Source: Buttiauxella gaviniae (lineage in GTDB: Bacteria; Pseudomonadota; Gammaproteobacteria; Enterobacterales; Enterobacteriaceae). Taken from it: a stretch of 64,000 bases of DNA. The DNA lies in contig NZ_JBFMVT010000002.1 of NCBI RefSeq assembly GCF_040786275.1, forward strand, positions 1,302,001-1,366,000. Reading direction: 5' to 3'. The stretch's first letter is position 1; the number at the start of each line of letters is the position of its first letter. Below, piece after piece: positions 34,904 through 45,122 of the stretch. Under the pieces are notes generated by a model. The model ran no database searches, was not told the origin of the DNA, and was given only the letters and a program-made list of their open reading frames with translations. A program made the position numbers and the translations under genes.

Positions 34904-35911
34904 ATGAGTCATTTCTATCAAAAACATTTTCTTAAATTACTGGATTTCACCCCTGCACAACTGCACGAACTCCTTGCCCTGTCTGCCAAACTGAAAAGTG
35001 ACAAGAAAAAAGGGACTGAAGTTCAGCACCTTACTGGTAAAAACATCGCGCTCATCTTCGAAAAAGACTCGACTCGTACGAGGTGCTCTTTCGAAGTTGC
35101 CGCATTTGACCAGGGCGCACGCGTCACTTATCTCGGCCCGAGCGGCAGTCAGATTGGGCATAAAGAATCAATTAAAGATACCGCACGCGTATTGGGCCGC
35201 ATGTACGATGGCATTCAGTATCGTGGTTTTGGTCAGGAAATTGTTGAGACGCTGGCGCAATATGCTGGCGTGCCGGTGTGGAACGGGCTGACTAACGAAT
35301 TTCACCCTACGCAACTGCTGGCCGATCTGCTGACCATGCAAGAGCAATTGCCGGGCAAAACCTTCCAGCAAATGACGCTGGTTTATGCGGGTGATGCGCG
35401 TAATAACATGGGTAATTCAATGCTGGAAGCGGCGGCATTGACCGGTCTGAATTTGCGTCTGGTGGCACCGAAAGCCTGCTGGCCCGATGAAAACCTGGTC
35501 GCAGAGTGCCAGGCGCTGGCCACGCATAACGGAGGCAAAATCACCCTGACCGAAGATATTGCCGCGGGGGTGAAAGATGCCGATTTCATTTATACCGATG
35601 TGTGGGTGTCTATGGGCGAGGCAAAAGAGAAATGGGCGGAGCGTATTAATCTGCTGCGGCCTTATCAGGTGAATCGGGCCATGCTTGAGCTTACCGGCAA
35701 TCCGCAGGTGAAATTCCTGCACTGCCTGCCTGCTTTCCATGACGACCAAACCACATTAGGTAAACAGATGGCAGAACACTATGGCCTGCATGGTGGCATG
35801 GAAGTGACGGATGAGGTATTCGAATCAGCAAACAGCGTGGTGTTCGACCAGGCAGAAAACCGGATGCATACCATCAAAGCGGTGATGGTTGCGACGCTGG
35901 CGAAGCTTTAG
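34904..35911 (+). CDS. argI: Anabolic ornithine carbamoyltransferase ArgI
   Basis: ArgI joins ornithine and carbamoyl phosphate to form citrulline in arginine synthesis. The 335-residue enzyme has the carbamoyl-phosphate motif [17 protein letters not shown], the ornithine-site [11 protein letters not shown] and DVWVSMGE. I start at ATG 34904 ([10 protein letters not shown]), after GAGGGAA; the frame is open six codons further up. The tandem ARG boxes mark it as the arginine-repressed, biosynthetic enzyme, in contrast with arcB 4.4 kb downstream, which has no such boxes in front. Confidence 0.96.
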   Translation: MSHFYQKHFLKLLDFTPAQLHELLALSAKLKSDKKKGTEVQHLTGKNIALIFEKDSTRTRCSFEVAAFDQGARVTYLGPSGSQIGHKESIKDTARVLGRMYDGIQYRGFGQEIVETLAQYAGVPVWNGLTNEFHPTQLLADLLTMQEQLPGKTFQQMTLVYAGDARNNMGNSMLEAAALTGLNLRLVAPKACWPDENLVAECQALATHNGGKITLTEDIAAGVKDADFIYTDVWVSMGEAKEKWAERINLLRPYQVNRAMLELTGNPQVKFLHCLPAFHDDQTTLGKQMAEHYGLHGGMEVTDEVFESANSVVFDQAENRMHTIKAVMVATLAKL

Positions 35912-35914
35912 TGA

Positions 35915-35945
35915 GAAGTGGCGGATAGACGCTATCCGCCACTTC
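35915..35945. terminator. Hairpin between convergent argI and tabA
   Basis: GAAGTGGCGGATAG ACG CTATCCGCCACTTC is a perfect 14-base stem with a 3-base loop, immediately after the argI stop. There is no U tract, but the position between convergent genes suggests a transcription barrier. Confidence 0.7.
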
Positions 35946-35950
35946 CAGAA

Positions 35951-36577
<627 letters not shown>

Positions 36578-36934
36578 TCACCTATCCGCCTTTGCCATAA
36601 CTTGCTGTTTAAAAAACAGATTTATTTAAAACAAATCATCAGTCACAGTTTAAACCTGGTAAGTAAGTGCAAATTTAATCATAACTATTTTGTTTATTTC
36701 CCAGCATCAGAGATTAAAAAATGCATTTTATGCATAACTATACCCAGAAAACAAAAACCCATTAAATTTCAATAAATTATAAATTCCCCATTTATGCTTC
36801 AAATAACATCCAATTAACACACACGATAGAATAAGCGTAATTACGCGTAGTTATTCATATCGGCTCACCCCCTTATTTGTCATTCCATGACAGCTATCAA
36901 TTAATTAACAGACAATTTAAAACTCCCTTGAACA

Positions 36935-36950
36935 CGTGATAAACCTCACA
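36935..36950. promoter_or_regulatory. CRP-like site upstream of arcA
   Basis: CGTGATAAACCTCACA fits TGTGA-N6-TCACA at 9 of 10 bases, with a perfect right half. It is 124 bases before the arcA ATG. Fermentative arginine use under carbon control would agree. Confidence 0.6.
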
Positions 36951-37014
36951 TTAAATAACCCTTATGAAATTAATATACGCCTCGAAGACATTACGAAAAT
37001 TTATTTCATTCGCA

Positions 37015-37032
37015 GTGATAATTAATTATCAC
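37015..37032. promoter_or_regulatory. 18-base perfect palindrome before arcA
   Basis: GTGATAATTAATTATCAC is fully self-complementary and ends 42 bases before the arcA ATG, a place suited to an operator or a -10 region. The factor is unknown; the dedicated ArgR-like regulator downstream is one candidate, though the sequence is not a standard ARG box. Confidence 0.55.
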
Positions 37033-37073
37033 CACTGATATTTTCACCTCAGGATTAATGCAAAGGAATAGTC

Positions 37074-38294
37074 ATGGACAAACACTATGTAGGTTCCGAA
37101 ATTGGACAACTTCGCAGCGTAATGTTGCATCGCCCTAATCTGAGCCTGAAAAGACTCACCCCTTCCAATTGCCAGGAATTATTATTTGATGATGTTTTAT
37201 CAGTAGAACGCGCTGGCGAAGAACACGATATATTTGCCAATACCCTGCGCGGCCAGGGCGTTGAGGTTTTATTGCTGACCGATTTGCTGACACAAACGCT
37301 GGATGTCAGTGACGCTAAGGCCTGGCTGCTCGACACCCAGATTTCTGACTATCGCCTTGGGCCTGCGTTTGCTTCCGATATTCGCGGCTGGCTTGCGGAT
37401 ATGCCGCACCGTGAACTGGCGCGGCGATTAAGTGGCGGCCTGACTTATGGCGAAATTCCAACTTATATCCAGAATATGGTTGTCGATACCCATGAAGTCA
37501 CCGACTTTATTATGAAGCCGCTGCCAAACCATTTATTTACTCGCGACACATCCTGCTGGATTTATAATGGGGTTTCAATTAACCCAATGGCCAAAGCCGC
37601 ACGCCAACGCGAAACCAATAATCTGCGTGCTATTTACCGCTGGCATCCATTATTTACCGATGGCAATTTTATTAAATATTATGGCGACGATAATATTAAT
37701 TATGACCACGCAACCTTAGAAGGCGGCGATGTATTAGTCATTGGCCGTGGCGCGGTGTTAATTGGTTTGTCCGAACGCACCACGCCACAAGGCGTAGAGT
37801 TCCTCGCTGAATCCTTATTCAAACATCAACAGGCCACCCGTGTTATCGCCCTCGAATTGCCAAAACACCGGTCATGTATGCACCTCGATACAGTAATGAC
37901 GCACATCGATATCGATACCTTCTCCGTTTATCCCGAAGTGGTTCGCAAAGACGCCCAATGCTGGACGTTAACCCCAGACGGCCACGGCGGTATTAAACGC
38001 CACCAGGAACCGAATCTGCTGCACGCCATTGAACAGGCGCTAGGCATTGATCAGGTGAAACTTATCACCACCGGCGGCGATGCGTTTGAAGCCGAACGCG
38101 AGCAGTGGAACGACGCGAACAACGTGCTGACCGTGCGCCCCGGCGTGGTTATCGGCTACGAGCGCAATATCTGGACCAACGAAAAATACGACAAAGCGGG
38201 CATCAAAGTGTTGCCGATTCCTGGTGATGAGCTGGGTCGTGGACGCGGCGGCGCACGCTGCATGAGCTGCCCATTAGAACGTGACGGTATTTAA
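37074..38294 (+). CDS. arcA: Arginine deiminase ArcA
   Basis: ArcA hydrolyses arginine to citrulline and ammonia, the first step of the arginine deiminase pathway that yields ATP without oxygen and raises cytoplasmic pH. The 406-residue enzyme has [38 protein letters not shown] and the nucleophile in [12 protein letters not shown] (Cys about 399). AAAGGAATAG precedes the ATG. First gene of arcA-arcC-arcB-arcD, with a long regulatory region upstream. Salmonella has the same cluster at the same place, next to argI and pyrBI. Confidence 0.96.
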   Translation: MDKHYVGSEIGQLRSVMLHRPNLSLKRLTPSNCQELLFDDVLSVERAGEEHDIFANTLRGQGVEVLLLTDLLTQTLDVSDAKAWLLDTQISDYRLGPAFASDIRGWLADMPHRELARRLSGGLTYGEIPTYIQNMVVDTHEVTDFIMKPLPNHLFTRDTSCWIYNGVSINPMAKAARQRETNNLRAIYRWHPLFTDGNFIKYYGDDNINYDHATLEGGDVLVIGRGAVLIGLSERTTPQGVEFLAESLFKHQQATRVIALELPKHRSCMHLDTVMTHIDIDTFSVYPEVVRKDAQCWTLTPDGHGGIKRHQEPNLLHAIEQALGIDQVKLITTGGDAFEAEREQWNDANNVLTVRPGVVIGYERNIWTNEKYDKAGIKVLPIPGDELGRGRGGARCMSCPLERDGI

Positions 38295-38310
38295 TCCAGG
38301 GAGAAACATC

Positions 38311-39222
38311 ATGGAACACAAACCGACACTGGTCGTCGCCCTGGGCGGTAACGCCTTATTAAAACGTGGCGAACCGTTGGAAGCTGAAATACAGCGTAAA
38401 AACATCGATCTGGCAGCGAAAACGATCGCGCAGCTCACCTCATCCTGGCGCGTTGTTCTGGTTCACGGTAACGGGCCACAGGTGGGATTACTGGCGTTAC
38501 AGAACAGCGCCTATCAGAAGGTGGCGGCTTATCCGCTCGACATTTTGGGCGCTGAAAGCCAGGGAATGATCGGCTACATGTTGCAGCAATCCTTGAAAAA
38601 TCAGCTTCCAAACAGAGAAGTCAGCGTACTGCTGACGCAAGTTGAAGTGGACGCTAACGATCCCGCTTTCCAGAATCCCACCAAGTACATCGGCCCGGTG
38701 TATGACAAAGCGCAGGCTGACACGTTAGTGGCAGAAAAAGGTTGGACAGTTAAAGCCGACGGCCACTATTTCCGCCGCGTGGTGGCCTCTCCGCAGCCCA
38801 AAAAGATCGTTGAAAGCGATGCGATCAGCGCGCTTATCCAGCGCGATCATCTGGTGATTTGTAACGGTGGCGGCGGTGTTCCTGTCGTGGAAAAAGCCGA
38901 TGGCTACCACGGTATTGAAGCGGTGATTGATAAAGATCTTTCCGCCGCCCTTCTGGCTCGCCAGATAGAAGCCGATGCGCTGCTGATCCTAACCGATGCC
39001 GACGCGGTGTATCTCGACTGGGGTACGCCAACCCAACGGCCAATTGCTCATATCACGCCGCAGGCGTTGGACGGTATGAAATTTGATGCCGGTTCGATGG
39101 GGCCGAAGGTCGCCGCCTGTAGCAAGTTCGTTGCGCAGTGCCACGGAATTGCCGGAATCGGAGCGCTTGAGGATGGCCCGGCTATTTTGGCTGGCGAGAA
39201 AGGGACGCTGATTCGAGAGTAA
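38311..39222 (+). CDS. arcC: Carbamate kinase ArcC
   Basis: ArcC converts carbamoyl phosphate and ADP to ATP, ammonia and CO2, the energy-yielding step of the pathway. The 303-residue protein is of the amino-acid kinase fold: [11 protein letters not shown] at the N-terminus, [12 protein letters not shown] near 52 and [13 protein letters not shown] near 200. ATG 38311 ([10 protein letters not shown]) has GGGAG seven bases upstream. It starts 16 bases after arcA stops and is followed after 80 bases by arcB, with a partial REP-like unit in that gap. Confidence 0.95.
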   Translation: MEHKPTLVVALGGNALLKRGEPLEAEIQRKNIDLAAKTIAQLTSSWRVVLVHGNGPQVGLLALQNSAYQKVAAYPLDILGAESQGMIGYMLQQSLKNQLPNREVSVLLTQVEVDANDPAFQNPTKYIGPVYDKAQADTLVAEKGWTVKADGHYFRRVVASPQPKKIVESDAISALIQRDHLVICNGGGGVPVVEKADGYHGIEAVIDKDLSAALLARQIEADALLILTDADAVYLDWGTPTQRPIAHITPQALDGMKFDAGSMGPKVAACSKFVAQCHGIAGIGALEDGPAILAGEKGTLIRE

Positions 39223-39243
39223 CGCCCCGAACCGCAGAAACGA

Positions 39244-39275
39244 TTTGTAGGGTGGATAAGCGAACGCGCCATTCA
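39244..39275. repeat. Partial REP-like unit between arcC and arcB
   Basis: TTTGTAGGGTGGATAAGCGA matches one arm of the window's REP units; the second arm is degenerate. It sits inside an operon and may modestly affect mRNA stability. Confidence 0.4.
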
Positions 39276-39302
39276 CCATCAAAATTAAAAAGGATAACGA
39301 AA

Positions 39303-40307
39303 ATGACCATCAACTTAAAAAACCGCAACTTCCTGAAACTGCTGGACTTCAAACCGGCAGAGATCCAGTACCTGATCGATTTGGCTCGTGAACTGAAAGC
39401 GGCAAAAAAAGCGGGCACGGAGAAGAAAACCCTGCAGGGTAAAAACATTGCGCTGATTTTTGAAAAAACCTCCACCCGTACCCGCTGCGCGTTTGAAGTT
39501 GGCGCATTCGATCAGGGCGCGCTGGTGACTTATCTCGGCCCAAGCGGCTCGCAGATTGGCCATAAAGAATCCATGAAAGATACCGCCCGCGTACTGGGCC
39601 GGATGTATGACGGCATCGAATACCGCGGCTACGGCCAGGATATTGTCGAAGAACTCGGTGAATACGCGGGCGTTCCTGTCTGGAACGGCCTGACCAACGA
39701 GTTCCACCCGACACAGATCCTCGCGGATTTGATGACCATGCTCGAACACGCGCCGGGCAAAAAACTCCAGGATATTTCCTTCGCTTATCTGGGCGATGCC
39801 CGCAACAACATGGGTAATTCCCTGATGGTTGGTGCGGCGAAAATGGGTATGGATATTCGCCTGGTCGCACCAAAAGCCTTCTGGCCGGAAGCGGCGCTGG
39901 TTGAACAATGCCGTGCTATCGCCAAAGAAACCGGCGGGCGCATCATGCTGACCGAGAGCGTAGAAGAGGGTGTTGCGGGCGTTGATTTCCTCTACACCGA
40001 CGTATGGGTTTCCATGGGCGAGCCGAAAGAGGCCTGGGCCGAACGCGTGAGCATCATGACCCCCTATCAGGTTAACCAAAACGTACTCAACGCCACCGGT
40101 AATCCGCATGTGAAATTCATGCACTGCCTGCCAGCTTTCCACAACGAGCACACCAAAGTAGGTAAGGAAATCGAGCAGGAATATGGCCTGAAAGGGCTGG
40201 AAGTGACCGAAGAAGTCTTTGAATCCCCTCACTCCATCGTCTTCGACGAAGCTGAAAACCGTATGCATACGATTAAAGCCGTCATGGTTGCCACACTCGG
40301 AGAGTAA
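39303..40307 (+). CDS. arcB: Catabolic ornithine carbamoyltransferase ArcB
   Basis: ArcB works in the reverse direction to ArgI, splitting citrulline with phosphate into ornithine and carbamoyl phosphate for ArcC. The 334-residue enzyme shows [30 protein letters not shown] and DVWVSMGE. It is clearly related to ArgI but differs across the whole length, so it is not a recent duplicate. Start at ATG 39303 ([10 protein letters not shown]), seven bases after AAGGA. The catabolic role is read from its place between arcC and arcD, not from sequence alone. Confidence 0.94.
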   Translation: MTINLKNRNFLKLLDFKPAEIQYLIDLARELKAAKKAGTEKKTLQGKNIALIFEKTSTRTRCAFEVGAFDQGALVTYLGPSGSQIGHKESMKDTARVLGRMYDGIEYRGYGQDIVEELGEYAGVPVWNGLTNEFHPTQILADLMTMLEHAPGKKLQDISFAYLGDARNNMGNSLMVGAAKMGMDIRLVAPKAFWPEAALVEQCRAIAKETGGRIMLTESVEEGVAGVDFLYTDVWVSMGEPKEAWAERVSIMTPYQVNQNVLNATGNPHVKFMHCLPAFHNEHTKVGKEIEQEYGLKGLEVTEEVFESPHSIVFDEAENRMHTIKAVMVATLGE

Positions 40308-40385
40308 TCCGCACGGGCGGCGGGGACGACACCCTCGCCGCCTTCTGTGCATTCATGCTGCATCCCACAGCAAGAGGAAAGGAAA

Positions 40386-41855
40386 ATGGCCGATGCTACC
40401 CACGGAGATGTCACTGCGACATCCACAACAAAAGAGACAAAATTAGGGCTTAGCGCGCTGGTTGCGCTGGTTATTGGTTCAATGATTGGCGGCGGCGTAT
40501 TTAGCCTGCCGCAAAACTTTGGCTCCGTCGCCTCACCGGGCGCGTTACTCATTGGTTGGGTAATTACCGGAGTCGGAATGTTATGTCTTGCCTTTATCTA
40601 TCAAAATCTTAGCTCACGCTGCCCGGAACTTGAAGGTGGAGTCTACAGTTACGCTCGCGCGGGATTCGGCGATTTCATTGGCTTCCAGTCTGCCTGGGGC
40701 TACTGGTTCTCCGCCTGGCTGGGCAACGTTTCTTATGCAGTATTACTGTTCAGTGCAATGAGCTTTTTCATTCCGGTATTTGGCGACGGAAACAACCTGC
40801 CGTCGATAATCGGTGCATCCGTCGTGCTGTGGCTGGTGCATGCGCTGGTCTTACGTGGAGTGCGTGAAGCGGCTTACATCAACACCATTCTTACCGTCGT
40901 CAAAGTCGTTATCCTGCTGGTGTTTATCGTTGCGGTATTAATCGCCTTTAAGATCGGCGTATTCACCGCTGATTTCTGGGGCCGCATGATGATCGTCAAC
41001 GGCCAGGAACCGGCGCTGTTCGATCAGGTGAAAAATACCATGCTGGTGACCACCTGGGTGTTTATCGGTATAGAAGGGGCGACGGTCGTTTCTGCCCGCG
41101 CCGCAAAACGCAGTGATATTGGTAAAGCGACGGTGATTGGATTGCTGGGCGCACTGGCGATTTATGTGCTGGTTAGCGTACTGTCGATGGGGATTTTGGA
41201 TCAGGCATCACTTGCGGGTTTGAGAAACCCTTCTATGGCAGGTGTACTGGAAAATGTGGTTGGGCCGTGGGGGGCTAAATTTGTCGCTGGGGGCGTAATT
41301 CTTTCGGTCGCAGGTGCCCTGCTCGCCTGGACATTATTTGCCGCAGAATTACCGCGCGTTGCGGCAAAAGACGGTATCTTCCCGAAAATCTTCGCCAGAG
41401 AAAACGCCAGGCATTCCCCTTCATTCTCTCTGTGGATAACCAACGGTTTAATCCAGTTATTCCTCATCCTCACTCTGTTCTATGAAGCAGGTTATCAGGC
41501 GCTGTTTTCCATCGCGACGGCGGCAATTCTGCCACCGTACCTGTTCAGCGCCGCGTATGGGCTGAAACTTGCCTGGACCGGTGAACGTTACGCCGCAGGG
41601 GAATCACGTACCGGCGGAATTCTTCTCGGCATCATTGCCACGGTGTATGGCTTCTGGCTCTGCTACGCCGCCGGTGACTCGATGCTACTGAGTTCGCTGT
41701 TATTCACCCCTGGGATCCTGGTTTTCCTGTGGCAGAAAAAACAGCAGGGGCAATCAATGCTGAAAAGTTATGAATGGGCCATCGTGGCAGCAATACTGTT
41801 GCTCGCGGCCTGGACGTTGAAGCTGGTTGTTTCCGGTGCCATACAGATTACTTGA
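40386..41855 (+). CDS. arcD: Arginine:ornithine antiporter (ArcD-type)
   Basis: This 489-residue inner-membrane protein belongs to the basic amino acid/polyamine antiporter group of the APC superfamily. It has about 12 to 13 hydrophobic helices, and the first helix carries the substrate-site GSMIGGGVFSLPQN. It should exchange external arginine for internal ornithine, feeding the deiminase pathway without cost. Start at ATG 40386, four bases after AGGAAAGG... The E. coli YdgI and Salmonella ArcD proteins are the closest I recall. It ends the operon; a hairpin follows. Confidence 0.9.
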   Translation: MADATHGDVTATSTTKETKLGLSALVALVIGSMIGGGVFSLPQNFGSVASPGALLIGWVITGVGMLCLAFIYQNLSSRCPELEGGVYSYARAGFGDFIGFQSAWGYWFSAWLGNVSYAVLLFSAMSFFIPVFGDGNNLPSIIGASVVLWLVHALVLRGVREAAYINTILTVVKVVILLVFIVAVLIAFKIGVFTADFWGRMMIVNGQEPALFDQVKNTMLVTTWVFIGIEGATVVSARAAKRSDIGKATVIGLLGALAIYVLVSVLSMGILDQASLAGLRNPSMAGVLENVVGPWGAKFVAGGVILSVAGALLAWTLFAAELPRVAAKDGIFPKIFARENARHSPSFSLWITNGLIQLFLILTLFYEAGYQALFSIATAAILPPYLFSAAYGLKLAWTGERYAAGESRTGGILLGIIATVYGFWLCYAAGDSMLLSSLLFTPGILVFLWQKKQQGQSMLKSYEWAIVAAILLLAAWTLKLVVSGAIQIT

Positions 41856-41861
41856 TAAGCC

Positions 41862-41890
41862 TAACGCCTCGAAAGGGGCGTTAAATTCTT
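41862..41890 (+). terminator. Probable terminator after arcD
   Basis: TAACGCCTC GAAA GGGGCGTTA forms a stem with a GAAA loop, followed by AATTCTTT, seven bases after the arcD stop. The T run is imperfect. Confidence 0.7.
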
Positions 41891-42011
41891 TAAAGCTCAC
41901 AATCAGCAACATTTTTTATTGGTGGGATAGGGAAAATCTGATCAATGGAACAGTTTAAATTTATAAGCGGCGTAAATTAATCACGTTAAAAATCAAGGAA
42001 GGGTGAACACA

Positions 42012-42491
42012 ATGAGCATTTCTCACGCTCCGTCCGAGAAAGATCACAACCAGCTTACGCTCTGCCAAAGACTCATTGTCCATAAGAGCTACCACTCACA
42101 AGAAGAGTTGCGCCGCGATATGCAGCTCCATGGCTTTGAGAACATCAGCCAGTCAACCGTCTCCCGGCTCCTGAAGTTGCTTGGCGTGATCAAAATCCGC
42201 AACGCCAAAGGGCAAAAAATTTATGCATTAAATCCGCAATCTCAACCCGAACCGGATGCCGCACGCTCGGTGGCGGAAATGGTGATTAGCGTCGAACATA
42301 ATGCCGAATTTATTATGATTCACTCGGTTGCAGGATACGGACGTGCCGTAGCAAGAATTCTTGATTATCGCGCCCTGCCAGAGATTTTAGGCGTAGTGGC
42401 AGGCAGCAGCATCGTGTGGATTGCTCCGCGTGAGGTGCAGAAAACGGCGCAGGTTCACCGCCGAATTATGCAAACGCTTGGCTTGCATTAG
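42012..42491 (+). CDS. Second ArgR-family regulator, linked to the arc operon
   Basis: The 159-residue protein has the ArgR plan: an N-terminal winged helix-turn-helix (SQEELRRDMQLHGFENISQSTVSRLLKLLG, about 30-60) and a C-terminal oligomerisation and arginine-binding domain. The latter reads SVAGYGRAVARILDY where classical ArgR has a GTAQLIARLLD-type stretch, so the ligand pocket may differ while the aspartate is kept. ATG 42012 is preferred over an in-frame GTG at 42003. A separate promoter is likely, 150 bases after arcD. It probably controls arcACBD; Salmonella carries a similar gene in this position. The housekeeping argR is not in the window. Confidence 0.85.
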   Translation: MSISHAPSEKDHNQLTLCQRLIVHKSYHSQEELRRDMQLHGFENISQSTVSRLLKLLGVIKIRNAKGQKIYALNPQSQPEPDAARSVAEMVISVEHNAEFIMIHSVAGYGRAVARILDYRALPEILGVVAGSSIVWIAPREVQKTAQVHRRIMQTLGLH

Positions 42492-42550
42492 CCACGGATA
42501 ATTATTCACGGCAACCGATTGCTTTTAGATAAACCATGTGAATTTATCGC

Positions 42551-42591
42551 TTGAAGTGTCCTTTTACACGCGTATAATGCGCCACAATTTG
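42551..42591 (+). promoter_or_regulatory. pyrBI promoter with UTP-sensitive start
   Basis: TTGAAG (42551-42556), 16 bases, then TATAAT (42573-42578). The expected transcript start is in AATTTG (42586-42591), the same initial run at which E. coli RNA polymerase stutters on U when UTP is high, aborting transcription. Confidence 0.85.
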
Positions 42592-42603
42592 CCGGGAGGA
42601 AGC

Positions 42604-42708
42604 ATGGTCCAGTGTGTTCAAAAAAATGTCACACCACGTCGTCTGAAAGACGGCGCGAACCTGTTTTTCTTTCCGTTGCTTCAATCAATTCCAAAGGCCC
42701 CTCATTGA
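42604..42708 (+). CDS. pyrL: pyrBI leader peptide PyrL
   Basis: A 34-residue open frame begins MVQCV after GGGAGGAAGC and ends KAPH inside the attenuator hairpin. The transcript across it contains the T-rich run CTGTTTTTCTTTCCG, at which RNA polymerase slows when UTP is scarce so that the leading ribosome keeps up and melts the terminator. The E. coli peptide starts MVQCV too but has 44 residues; here it is shorter. The product itself has no expected function. Confidence 0.9.
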   Translation: MVQCVQKNVTPRRLKDGANLFFFPLLQSIPKAPH

Positions 42709-42722
42709 GGGGCTTTTTTTTT
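42692..42722 (+). terminator. pyrBI attenuator
   Basis: GCCCCTCATTGAGGGGC followed by nine Ts. The pyrL stop codon lies in the 3' arm of this stem, so a closely following ribosome prevents it forming. Readthrough into pyrB thus depends on the UTP level. Confidence 0.93.
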
Positions 42723-42750
42723 GCCCGACGCCCGAGAACAGGAGATAAAC

Positions 42751-43683
42751 ATGGCTAACCCGCTATATCAAAAACATATCATTTCCATAAACGATCTCAG
42801 TCGTGAAGAGCTTGAACTGGTGTTATCTACCGCGGCAAAACTGAAAGCCACTCCGCAACCTGAGCTGCTGAAACATATCGTTGTGGCGAGTTGTTTTTTT
42901 GAAGCCTCCACGCGCACGCGCCTCTCTTTTGAAACCGCAATTCACCGCCTGGGCGCGTCCGTCGTCGGTTTCTCAGACAGCAGCAACACCTCGCTGGGCA
43001 AAAAAGGCGAAACGCTGGCAGATACCATTTCGGTGATCAGCACTTACGTCGATGCCATCGTAATGCGCCATCCGCAAGAAGGAGCTGCACGCCTGGCGAC
43101 TGAGTTTTCTGGCAACGTGCCGGTGCTGAATGCCGGTGACGGTGCAAACCAGCATCCAACGCAAACGTTGCTAGATTTGTTCACGATTCAGGAAACCCAG
43201 GGGCGTCTGGAAAACTTGAATATCGCCATGGTCGGCGACCTGAAATATGGCCGCACCGTGCATTCGCTGGCGCAGGCGCTGGCGAAATTTGAAGGCAACC
43301 GCTTCTACTTTATTGCGCCAAACGCGCTGGCAATGCCGAAGTACATTCTCGATATGCTCGATGAGAAGGGCATCGTCTGGAGTTGCCACGAAGCTATCGA
43401 CGATGTAGTCGGCGAGCTGGATATTCTCTACATGACTCGCGTACAGAAAGAGCGTCTCGACCCATCGGAATACGCTAATGTGAAGGCTCAGTTTGTGCTG
43501 CGCGCGGCGGATCTTGAAGACGCCCGCGAGAACATGAAAGTGCTGCACCCGCTGCCACGCGTTGATGAAATTACCACTGATGTGGATAAAACACCGTACG
43601 CCTGGTATTTCCAGCAGGCGGGCAACGGCATTTATGCCCGCCAGGCCCTGCTGGCATTAGTTTTGAATCCTGAACTGGTTTGA
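42751..43683 (+). CDS. pyrB: Aspartate carbamoyltransferase catalytic chain
   Basis: PyrB condenses carbamoyl phosphate with aspartate, the committed step of pyrimidine synthesis; the active enzyme is a dodecamer with PyrI. The 310 residues show [14 protein letters not shown], the [11 protein letters not shown] loop and [13 protein letters not shown] 42751 ([10 protein letters not shown]) has AGGAG seven bases upstream, downstream of the attenuator. The frame runs 17 bases before pyrI. Confidence 0.97.
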   Translation: MANPLYQKHIISINDLSREELELVLSTAAKLKATPQPELLKHIVVASCFFEASTRTRLSFETAIHRLGASVVGFSDSSNTSLGKKGETLADTISVISTYVDAIVMRHPQEGAARLATEFSGNVPVLNAGDGANQHPTQTLLDLFTIQETQGRLENLNIAMVGDLKYGRTVHSLAQALAKFEGNRFYFIAPNALAMPKYILDMLDEKGIVWSCHEAIDDVVGELDILYMTRVQKERLDPSEYANVKAQFVLRAADLEDARENMKVLHPLPRVDEITTDVDKTPYAWYFQQAGNGIYARQALLALVLNPELV

Positions 43684-43700
43684 GTGAGAGGAAGATAAAG

Positions 43701-44162
43701 ATGACACACGACAACAAATTACAAGTTGAAGCGATCAAACGCGGTACGGTTATCGATCATATTCCTGCTCAGGTGGGCTTTAAGCTGCTAACCCTGTTCC
43801 AACTGACTGAAACCGACCAGCGCATCACCATCGGCCTGAACTTGCCTTCACGCGAGCAAGGCCGTAAAGACCTGATCAAAATCGAAAATACTTTCCTGAC
43901 CGATGAGCAAGTCAACCAGCTGGCCTTGTATGCCCCGCACGCCACCGTCAACCGTATTGATGAATATGAAGTGGTGGGTAAAAGCAAACCGAGCCTGCCT
44001 TCACGCATCGACAAAGTGCTGGTTTGCCCAAATACCAACTGCATCAGCCGCAGCGAGCCGGTGCACTCTTCATTTGCGGTGAAAAAGCGCGACGAAAATA
44101 TCAGCCTGAAATGCAAATATTGTGAGAAGGAGTTCGCACATCACGTGGTGCTGGCGGATTAA
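43701..44162 (+). CDS. pyrI: Aspartate carbamoyltransferase regulatory chain
   Basis: PyrI binds CTP/UTP (inhibitors) or ATP (activator) in its N-terminal domain and holds the catalytic trimers together through a C-terminal zinc site. The 153-residue sequence has [18 protein letters not shown] near the N-terminus and four zinc cysteines in CPNTNC and CKYC. ATG 43701 ([10 protein letters not shown]) follows GAGAGGAAG; an earlier in-frame start would overlap the pyrB stop. Confidence 0.97.
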   Translation: MTHDNKLQVEAIKRGTVIDHIPAQVGFKLLTLFQLTETDQRITIGLNLPSREQGRKDLIKIENTFLTDEQVNQLALYAPHATVNRIDEYEVVGKSKPSLPSRIDKVLVCPNTNCISRSEPVHSSFAVKKRDENISLKCKYCEKEFAHHVVLAD

Positions 44163-44171
44163 TCATTGCCG

Positions 44172-44209
44172 CTAAAGCTCTCGTCCCTATAATGGGCGGG
44201 AGCTTTTTC
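44172..44209 (+). terminator. Terminator after pyrBI
   Basis: AAAGCTC and CGTCCC pair with GGGCGGGAGCTTTTT across a short AT loop, 10 bases after the pyrI stop. Confidence 0.85.
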
Positions 44210-44223
44210 ACTGTACTCGAATT

Positions 44224-44348
44224 ATACCCTTTAGATTTCGAGTTGCAGGTAGGCGGCAAGGGAGCTTATCCCCAGGAGCTTACTTTAGTAAGTGACTGGG
44301 GTAAGTGAGTGCAGCCAACACCCCTGCAGCTTGAAAGATGAGGGGTAT
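44224..44348. repeat. ERIC element (complete)
   Basis: About 125 bases with the ERIC core CCCCAGGAGCTTACTTTAGT and AAGTGACTGGGG, outer arms ATACCC...GGGTAT, and the usual TTGCAGGTAGGCGGCAAG. It lies between pyrI and ridA and just precedes the ridA ribosome site. A second near-complete and a third divergent copy occur in this window. Confidence 0.92.
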
Positions 44349-44366
44349 CTTATATAAGGAAGAAAC

Positions 44367-44753
44367 ATGTCTCGCATTATCAGCACCGAAAACGCCCCAG
44401 CAGCCATCGGCCCCTATGTTCAGGGCGTAGATCTTGGCAGCATGATTATCACTTCCGGTCAGATTCCGGTTGACCCGAAAACAGGCAGCGTGCCGGAAGA
44501 CGTAGCGGCGCAAGCCCGCCAGTCTCTGGAAAACGTACAAGCAATTGTTGAAGCGGCTGGCCTGAAAGTGGGCGATATCGTTAAAACGACCGTTTTCGTT
44601 AAAGATCTGAACGATTTTGCGACAGTGAATGCGACTTACGAAGCCTTCTTTAATGAGCATAAAGCCACTTTCCCAGCGCGTTCTTGCGTGGAAGTGGCTC
44701 GTCTGCCAAAAGACGTAAAAATTGAAATCGAAGCGATTGCCGTTCGCCGCTAA
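44367..44753 (+). CDS. ridA: 2-iminobutanoate/2-iminopropanoate deaminase RidA
   Basis: RidA (YjgF) hydrolyses reactive enamine and imine intermediates of PLP enzymes such as threonine dehydratase, protecting other PLP enzymes. The 128-residue trimer-forming protein has ITSGQIPVDPKTG, VVKTTVFVKDLNDF-like KTTVFVKDLNDF, and the catalytic-arginine segment PARSCVEVARLPKDVKIEIEAIA. AAGGAAG lies just upstream of the ATG. Same place as in E. coli, downstream of pyrBI. Confidence 0.96.
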   Translation: MSRIISTENAPAAIGPYVQGVDLGSMIITSGQIPVDPKTGSVPEDVAAQARQSLENVQAIVEAAGLKVGDIVKTTVFVKDLNDFATVNATYEAFFNEHKATFPARSCVEVARLPKDVKIEIEAIAVRR

Positions 44754-44766
44754 GTTTTGCTGAATA

Positions 44767-44803
44767 AAAAGAGCTAATTCTGTAAAGAACTGGCTCTTTT
44801 TTT
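44767..44803 (+). terminator. Terminator after ridA
   Basis: AAAAGAGCTAATTCT pairs with AGAACTGGCTCTTTT (two mismatches) and is followed by more Ts, 14 bases after the stop. Confidence 0.88.
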
Positions 44804-45122
44804 ATCTTAAAAAAATATTCGAACAGACTAAAACTGCTTTCAGTTATTAATCGAACCACTATTAATTAGTGCAAAAATATAAAAAGACATTCAATAATAA
44901 TTAAGCATTAGTCTGTGGTAAGTTTTTAAAATAGTATTAGCGCGGGTGCTGAAGCCATTAACCTTCAGCATAAAATCACTTCATTACAAGTCTTGCTGTG
45001 GGTTGTGTTGCAGGTTATTTGGTAGAGGTCCCATCCCCTAAACTAGCGGATGGGGAACTACCAAAACACCCCAGACAGGTGCAATGGTAGTTCTTCTGAA
45101 GCATAACTTCAAGCGAAGGACT
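44804..45122. ncRNA. Structured leader region of the Hok-like gene
   Basis: The 319 bases before the toxin gene contain two hairpins: GCTGAAG...CTTCAGC at 44948-44969, and a long one at 45018-45065 in which TTTGGTAG and GTCCCATCC pair with GGATGGGGAAC and CTACCAAA. Such a folded 5' leader is what keeps Hok-type mRNAs untranslated until processed. An antisense Sok-like RNA would be expected here, but I could not identify its promoter by eye. The far upstream part (44804-44940) is AT-rich with no gene. Confidence 0.45.

Noticed and set aside
39315..40352. 345-codon frame antisense to arcB
   Set aside because: A shadow of arcB. The composition is low-complexity with no domain, and the real gene has all the carbamoyltransferase motifs.
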